Positions 52,201 to 61,200 of a stretch of 64,000 nt of DNA are shown here, in pieces. The translations under genes were made by a program, and so were the position numbers. Within the stretch, counting starts at the first letter, position 1, and every line of letters starts with the position of its first letter. This DNA comes from Anthonomus grandis grandis (taxonomy: Eukaryota; Arthropoda; Insecta; Coleoptera; Curculionidae), in assembly GCF_022605725.1 (NCBI RefSeq), contig NC_065554.1, positions 30,399,100-30,463,099 on the forward strand, in the 5' to 3' direction. The notes under the pieces are model-generated. The model did not search any database, was not told the origin of the DNA, and saw only the letters and a program-made list of their open reading frames with translations.

Positions 52201-55200
52201 CCATTTTTATCTGAGGCACTAGATCTGTAAGATGTATTAACAGAACTTTTGTAATTTAACAATTTTAATCTATATCTTATAAGTTTCCTTGGTTCTTTTA
52301 TAGTATCCCTGATGATGGACATGTTATATGTCCGAAACATGTTGGATTAATATTTTTTAAATAAATTTAGTGGAGGATGACTGAAATACCTTTAGTTACC
52401 CATTGATTTTTATATGGCTTATTACGTCATTTCGAACATTCGGATTAATTTTATTTAACTGGGTGTGAGATCCTCGTTTGTCAAGTTCGATAATACCTTC
52501 AGAAGATTTTGTTTTGGCAAACAATTCGGAGTCTTCTATTGGATATGTCAAATCTTCGAAGAATATACTTCTTGCACACTCTAAAGCTCATAAGACGTAA
52601 TACTGTGGCAACATTTTTATGTGAAACCGCCCCACTTACATTTGCTTGCAAAAATATAAAAAAAAAACTCTACAAACAACAACACTCATACAAACAAATT
52701 AAACCTGAACAGGTGTAGTAAAAAAAAAACAAAAATAAGATTTTGAAAGGTTGCCATTTTGCTATGGTTAGTAATAAAGACTTAATATTCCAGGACCATA
52801 AAGCGTTCAGTGCAAGAGCGTTCATCGCATGACCCCTCTTGCTATTTAAAAAGCAATTAAATTTTGTTTTACATGATATACAATGGATTTCTAAGCATTT
52901 ATTTCAAGGTTTACACTTTAAATAATATATTATATCTTTTTTTTAGTTAGTATGAAACCGTATTTAAATAACCTTTAAAAAACTTTACACTCACTACACC
53001 GACACTTAATCTGTTTAATTTCAGTTGAGCTTAACTTCATTGACTATTTTGGAAACTAAGTCGTTAAGTCTGCTTGAAACATTTAATAAATGGTTGGAAA
53101 CTCTTTTTAGATATGGATTTTCCCTGTGGCGCACTTTACATTTTACCGATTGGACAATTTATACTTTGTTTTACTCATCTGATTTAATTTGAAAATCATA
53201 AATTTCAGTGGTGCTTCGTCAACTTTGATATTTTTAGGAAAAGTTTTTATTGATTTACATGTTTTTTGTTTTTTAAATTTTGTCTAATTTTGTCGTAAAA
53301 CCACTTTTGCCCATTTATTCGTACAGCACAGTTTAGAATATTGGGGCCTAATTAGTCAAACTAAGGCCCAGGTTTCATTTTGCACCATAGCCTAGATTTG
53401 TAAAGCACTCTTTTTTTAAACCGGCACAATTTGTTTCTTTAATTTTTATTTAGTAGGTTTTGACTTATTCACATTTTAGTGGGAGGAGGTCGGCGTGGGA
53501 CAAATGGCTTTTAGACTATCAACTCGGCTTAAACCTGGATTACTTGAAAGGCTTACCTTCTATGATTTTGGGTCCTGAATAAAATTTGTAGTGCATTCTT
53601 CCCTTAAACCAGTACAGTTTGTTCCTTTAATTTTTCTTAAGTAGTTTTTGAGTCATTCACAGTTTTGTGGGAGGAGGTTGAGGTAGGACATATGGTCTTC
53701 AGACTATCGATTCAGTTTAAACCTGGGGAAGTTGAGAATCTTTAATTTTATAGTTATGAACTTTAAACAACATTTATAAAACTATAATTAACTATTTATA
53801 AATTTTTTTTGCATCATATACAAATGATCTCTTTACAAGGGCATTTGTTGGTATGGGTCAAGGTACATGTTGTTTTTGACAAGTATTATATTGCCTGGGC
53901 TAACTCCTTCGAAATATGTATATCCCGAGGGAATTAAGTAAAACCCTTGAGTCATAGGTTTCACTGACTCATTATTCGAATTTAACCGGTAATCTAAATC
54001 TCTCATCTGCTGATTCGTAAACGTAAAAAGAGAGAGTAACTTTGTAGCGTTTTATTTTTCTACTTTTATTTTCACTAACGCTCCATTGATATTTCATTAA
54101 TTTCAATAATTATATTAATAATTTCAGTCAACTTCTTTTATCGATATTTCTTTAAATTCACACTGTCAATGACACATTACTACTGTAACGCATCACTCTC
54201 CTGGTTTTATTATTCATGCTTTCTGTTGACGGTCCGTCACTCTTCTGGTTGGTCTAAATTAATGTTTTCTCTGATTGGATTGACATTGACAGCTCAGGCG
54301 AGAGGTGAGGTCGTAACTTCGGTACTGCATCCATTTTTCGAGGACTTGTTCCTGTGGCGCAGGTAGAAGCGCACGTAAAAGGCCAGTTTTTTATTTCCGA
54401 AGTCTGTGAAGCAGGAAGTGGCCAATATGGTTTGTAATTTATAGTCCTTAATCTTGTTCCTCTAGGGAACTGTTTATTTAATAATTCTGGTGCAGGATGC
54501 CCGAGATTTTGATGGATAGATAATGAAACTTAGCAAGGTGAGTGTGTCACATTTTGAACGCCATTAATTTTTATCGACAGTGAATACAATGGCAACCGTT
54601 GTTTTAGGGTTTTACTTTTCCGTTTTCCTCTTTATTCTTCTTCAATTGTTGATGGCTGCAGGCTTTTGATTTCCCCGGGAAATTACTGAAAGCGGTGGAG
54701 CTGGGACCAGAACTAGAGCTAGTATTAGATATTCCTAGTCCAGATAGCTAAGCTACAAATGGCATACATTTACAGCCTCAATTTTTAAGGCCAGCCATTC
54801 ATTTCTTGGAGGAATATACAGGCCAGTTTATTCCATTTATTTAAATATTATTAACCATAGATTTGTCTCACATATTTAAATTTTTATTAATATACCTTTG
54901 ATTTCAATTTATTGCTACAAATATTTAATCAATATCATAATTTAATACGCCAATTTCTTATCTATAATTTTAGTTATTTTTTGTTCAGTATTTTTCAGTA
55001 CCTTTTTTAGGAGTTAAGTAGATATAACTCGGTTAAGGCTAATATGCCTTAGGTAAAAAGGTTCATGAACTTTCCCCTGCGTAATACGAATATATAGTAA
55101 AAACTTTAATAATTGCAATTTATTTTTCAAGTGCTGAAATCTACCAAGTAGTGAAATCATAATTTAAATGTTACTTTTGTCAAACTTATTTTAATCACAT

Positions 55201-58200
55201 CAACATCATTCATAATAAATTATTAACATTTAACAGATTAGAACATGAGGTGTATACATATCTTTGATGTAAATATAATTTGGTTGTATTGTTAAGATAT
55301 TTTTTTTTTGTCTCTTTAAATCTACTTTATCCAGGGTCATTTAGTTGTTAATTGAAACCTATATACCAAGTGTTTTTCTTAGTTTTCTTTCATTTATAAA
55401 AAAAAAACTAAGTGGCGCCCTCTTATTTAATAGTTATAATCAAGATTATATTCTCTAATAGCCAGTCATAAGTGAACCTTCGAACAATCCCAAGCCTCCA
55501 ATAATTCTGAGCTACCGTCTGCAAACTCTTGGCAAAATAGTAACACTGTAAAGTTAACGCCACAACTTATTAAATAAAGTAACTTACCCTGGATATTTTG
55601 GGGATGGGTGCAGTAGGTCACGTACCGAAAAATACGCGCGTAAAACAGTGTCGACACTTATCGATCAATCCGGTTTTCGGTCAATGCCAGAAATTGCTGC
55701 TACTCAATTCACAGCTTAGCACGACCTTCTGCTTTTCTCCCACTGTTTTCGCATTCGTATTTAATATAAGGAAAGATATGTATAGTTCAGGAATATACAA
55801 AAGGTGGGAAAAGGAAAAGATGTAAGGCAAATTATGTAAAGTAAAATAAGTTATTAGCAAAACGCGTATTTTTGAATGCATAAATATTAAATACAAGTAA
55901 AGAATTAAATTAAAGTTAATAATTATAATTACTACAAGCATGTGATAACGAAACATTGCCCTTGTATAATAAGATGTCTATATTTTCTATGAACTAAACA
56001 TACACTGTCAAGAATAAACAGACACGGCAAGGTCATAAGTTGGTTATTTAAAAAGACAGGCCTACATGATTCCCTTAATCGAACATTGTACATAATTCAA
56101 ACTGCCCTCTTTTGTAATACAAAGACTTAAAGCGCTATATAACCACTGCAGCTACCCCAAAAGGGAAGACCATTATCTCAAATTACTCTCAATTAGGGAA
56201 AAAATGCTTATCAGTTTAAAAATGGGCAAAAATACATTAACAAATAAATTGTTCACCGAAAAATCAAAATATATTGAACCCCGTTTAAACCTTCAGCAAA
56301 ATATGAATAAAATGTAAATTCCTGTTAGTACCGCTCTCTTTTCGACCATTAACAAAGTAACATTTTTAAATAGCTAGAAGTTAATGCAACTACATACACG
56401 CACTTCGGTAACAACTCGAGGGATTAAGATTAGCAAAAAACTAATTTAAAATAAATCTAACTTTACATATTTAAAAAGTGAAACCCCAATTAAAGCGAAT
56501 GACGACTTTTAAGAAGAGCAAGAAAACGCGTGCCTTTTTGATTCCTCTAGGACGACTGAACTCATTTTTTACGATATGTTTATTTTTCACGACGGTCCGT
56601 TGATTCCTAGAATTATTTATTTTTTTTGTCGGCTTTTTAAGGGGTCCACATTATTTTTAGTTTATTTTATTAGGAGTAACCCTAACAAGGAGAAAATGAA
56701 AGAGAAAGTCTCATAAATGCAGCATCCTATGGTTGGGAACCTTTGGTGTGATGCTCACATTACGAGACAGTTTTACCACTAACCAAAACTCTTTAATTTT
56801 AATCTCGTGTTTATTTTGTCTGTTAGTAACACGGTTATTGTTCCGCAGTATGTTCCGTCGTCGTAAGGCGGGTCTCAGTATGTCACCTTCAACCTCTCGA
56901 ATTAAAAAATTGATGTCGAACGTGAAACCTCCCTCGCAAACCGGCGAATTGGCGGAAGAATTCGCGGAAGCCGACGTGCTCACTTTTAAGCGGGACGTGC
57001 CCAGTCCGTTGGCGATTCCTCGCAGTAGCATCCTGAAGAGGAAACATTCCGAATTGAACGAGGAGGGATCGTCTCCTTACGCAAAGGTAATACCCTTTTT
57101 TAATTTATTCCAGATTCAGAGAGCACAAATATGTCCTATGGACGTCCAAAGGTTTAGAAATATAAACGTTCAATGGGTATTCGTTAATTTCTTTATAAAA
57201 TCCAATGGATGTCCATAGGACATTGAATAACATTATTTACGAATTAGACGAATAATTTGTCATTTTTTACAATACAATTCAATACAATATATAATTAATT
57301 CAATTTTACAACATATAAATCATTCTATAGCAAATAGACAGCAATACAATAGTCTATATTGGTACAATATCTCATTAACAAAATTACCTTAATATTATTG
57401 TAGCGTCTATCACGGAATGGAACATTTCACTAGACCGTTAGCTTGGCCTGTATCGAAATTTCCCATCCCTCGACCTGTGTGGCAGTTTTCTGCTATTAAG
57501 TATAAATAATTAAAATGAAACCATATCATAACATTAAAATAATCTATATAATACATGCTAATATGCCCTAAATAGTTAATTCCATCTATATACAAAAGAA
57601 ATAATTCGAAAAGATATTATAATTATAAAAAATTAAAATTTATAAAGAGAAGCGCAAGAGAGGAGACAAGGAGACAAAACAACCCGGAATGAAGCAGCAG
57701 AAACAAGAGAAGCATTGGAAGAAGAGTCTTTCTGTTCTTCTAATATTATTTTTATAGTGTACTACACATTTATCTACTACTTTTCGTTCTTTTTTTTTAC
57801 ATTAATCTTTTAAAGTGTTCGTAATGGTAAATGACGAAGTTTTTTATCTCAAAATTTAAACCTTTTCTATGCTTATTTACTTCGACTTTAGACCTTAGGC
57901 CTGCGGGCAGAAGCTTAAGAAATTTGGGAAGTAGAAACAGCATATTTCTTTGCAAGTGTGATTTGCTGAAAAAGTGCGATTGCAAATCCTTGTTTGTTTT
58001 AGAACGAGTATAATACTGATGGTCTAGTTCCCTAAAAATATCTTTAACCTTTCTGTAGTAACAAAGACATGCACTCACAAACGATCCTCTTAAATTTAGT
58101 ACATTTAGTTCCGAATAAAGGTTGAATGTAGGATATTGATTGCTTTTACTTAGGATAATCTTAAGTATTTTATTTTGGCATACTTTTAACATTCGCATGA

Positions 58201-61200
58201 CATTATCATTCAGACCACCCCAAATTACTAAGCAATATCTTAAAATTGATTCTACTAGTGAAGTATATACTATGTTTAGTGTTTTCTTATCTAAAATATT
58301 ACGAATCTGATAAAATTTATAATAAAGTTTTCTAAGTTTTTTGGACGTTTCAAAAGCATGTTCATTCCAGCGTAGATACTGGTCAATGTATAAACCTAGG
58401 TATTTAATTTTACTAATTTTTTGTATGCAAGGACAAGGACAGTTATTATTTAATAAATTACAAGTTGGGTTGTGAATTTTAATATTACTTTTTTTAGGTT
58501 GATCACTAGTTGTCAAAGAGAAAGCTATAAATTTAGTCTTTGTTATATTTAGGGTGATTTTGTTTTCATTTATCCAGTTTTGAATTACATAAAGACCTTG
58601 CTCTGCTTTCGAGTATACACCATCCCAGCTGTTGTCTGTGAATGTGACTGCAGTATCATCGGCGTAACAAATAACCGAACTATCTTGTAGTAATTTTCCC
58701 AAATCATTAATATAGATCAAGAATAAAATTGGACCCAGGACTGTTCCTTGAGGAACTCCAGTATTTACAACCATATCACTACTTAGGATATCATTACATC
58801 GCACTCTTTGCACTCGATTTTCCAAGTAGAATCTAAAAAGCTCCAGAGCTTGACCCCTCACTCCAACATTTTCTAATTTATTTAACAGCAAGGTGTGGGA
58901 GACTGTGTCGAAAGCCTTTGCAAAGTCCATATATACTGTAAGACATTTCTTATTTTCTTGCATATCTGACATAATTTTTTTAAACCAAAAAAATATTGCA
59001 TCATCGGTGCTTTTATTAGATCTAAAACCAAATTGTGCATTAAAAATTATATTTTGTGATTCAAAAAATGAAATTAGGCGAGTCTTGACACATTTTTCCC
59101 ATATTTTTAAAAAGTTACTTAGTAGAGATATGGGCCTGTAGTTTGTCATTTGATATGGATCGCCGTTTTTAAAAATTGGAATTAAAGTCCAGTGCAACGA
59201 TATATTAGAATTGTCACCCGTCAAAACACCAGCATTCCACCTGCCAAACAATGTCATCCACCTTCTATTTACATTGTTTGAGAAGTAAAATGCTGGTGTT
59301 TTGACGGGTAACAATTCTAATATATCGTTGCACTGGACTTTACTATAGCATTTTTCCACTCTATAGGGATCTTAGATGTCTTAAAGGTTAAGTTAATTAT
59401 ATGTGCTAAAGGATCTAAAATATATACATGAATTGTTTTAATTAATCTAACAGTTATACCACCTCGCCAGGAGATGAATCTCTTTTTAAGGAGTTAATGT
59501 GCATTATAAATTCTTTTTTATTTAATGGTCCTAAAAAGAGAGTTTTATCTATATTATTTTTATTGTCGTTATTGCGTTGATTTTTTGATATAATATTATT
59601 TGCAATTGTTTCTCCAATTTTTAAAAAAAAGATGTTATTAAAAAGATTAGAGGTTTGTTCTTTATTTTTTACAATATTGCCGGTTTCATCTTTAATTGTT
59701 ATCACCCCTTTTTCATTATTTTTATTTGTTGTTTCGCTAATAATTTTCCACACCTTTTTGTAATTTTTGCCTGCATCCTGTATTTGAGTTTTATAATACT
59801 GAAATTTAGTTTTTTGAATTAATTTATGTAAAAAGTTTCTGTATTTTTTATGCTGTTCCTCTCTCTCGATGCTAAAATTTTTTAACAATTGTTGTTTTAA
59901 AGCATCTCGATGTTTGATAGAGTTAATTAATCCCGAAGAAATCAAGGTTTGAGTCTTTTAAATTTTTCTTTGACAGTGAAATTGGTTGTGCATTTTTTTA
60001 TATGGTTTTCCAGAGTAAACATAAATTTTTCATAGGCCTGCTGAGCATTGTCCAAGGTGATACAGTCTGCCCACTTCTCTTAAGATAGTTGCAATTTTAG
60101 TTTTTCATAGTTTATTTTTTTAATATTTTGTTGTGCTGGTTTGTTTACTGTCTTACCTAATTTTATATTAGAAGTTAAACCTATCAAGTAATGATCAGTA
60201 ATATCGGTTTGAAATATAAATGGAGTTGGTTTAGATATTAATTGTTTGTCGTAACGCAAAAATATGTGATCTATGCAGCTTGATGACACTGCAGTCACGC
60301 GAGTAGCCTTGTTTACACAAGAAAAAAGACCATTTTCGTTCATTAAATTTATATATTCCGTGGTTTTTAAAGGGACTCGGTCTAAAATATTAATGTTTAT
60401 ATCGCCAATAAATATCTCTAAGTGATGATTACCTAAAGTCCCAAGATATTGCTCTAAGTCGTTTAAAAAAACATCTAAATTAGTTGAGGGAGGTCTATAA
60501 CAACAAGTCATGCAAATATCAACACTATCTATTTTCATGCCTACTTGTATACATCTTGTTTCAGAAAAAGATATTATGTTTGTTAAATATTTTATATTAT
60601 TTTTAATGTATACAACTAGGCCATCAGTCTTATTAAATTGGGAATTATTATAGATTAAATTAAAATTGGGTAGATTAAAAAGACTTACTTCATCCTCCTC
60701 CAAACAAAAGGTCTCCGATAAAACTAAAATGTCGATATTTTCAGGCTTAATTGACTCAATTAAGCCTGTCATTGCAAATGGATATATCAAATATCATGTC
60801 CAAAGGTTTTCTAGACAAAGTCATCCAATGGATAAGGCAACAATACTGGAATTTGGCAACTGTAATTAAAAAAAAAAACATTTTTTTCTTTTTTTACCCA
60901 ATTTTTTCACCCCACACAGCTTACCAGTAAGAAATTGTTTTCAAAAATCATTGTTTTCCATAAAAATACGCATGAATAACAGCTGCTCTCGTAGTTAATA
61001 TAATTCACAGTTTGTTTATTTAGATTTGATATAATTATATATATGTATATTGACAAATATTTAATACAAAAACAGTGCTATTAGATTGGATATTATTGAC
61101 GAAAAACACTGATTCTTCAAAAGGTTTTCTCATTGGTCAAATAATTGGGGTGGGTGGGGGGTAAAGGTTGTGTTGACGAAAAACAATGTTTTTGCAAAAA

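Noticed and set aside
55598..55825. 75-aa plus-strand ORF in intron 13
   Set aside because: No domain, no splice or promoter support; AT-rich chance ORF.
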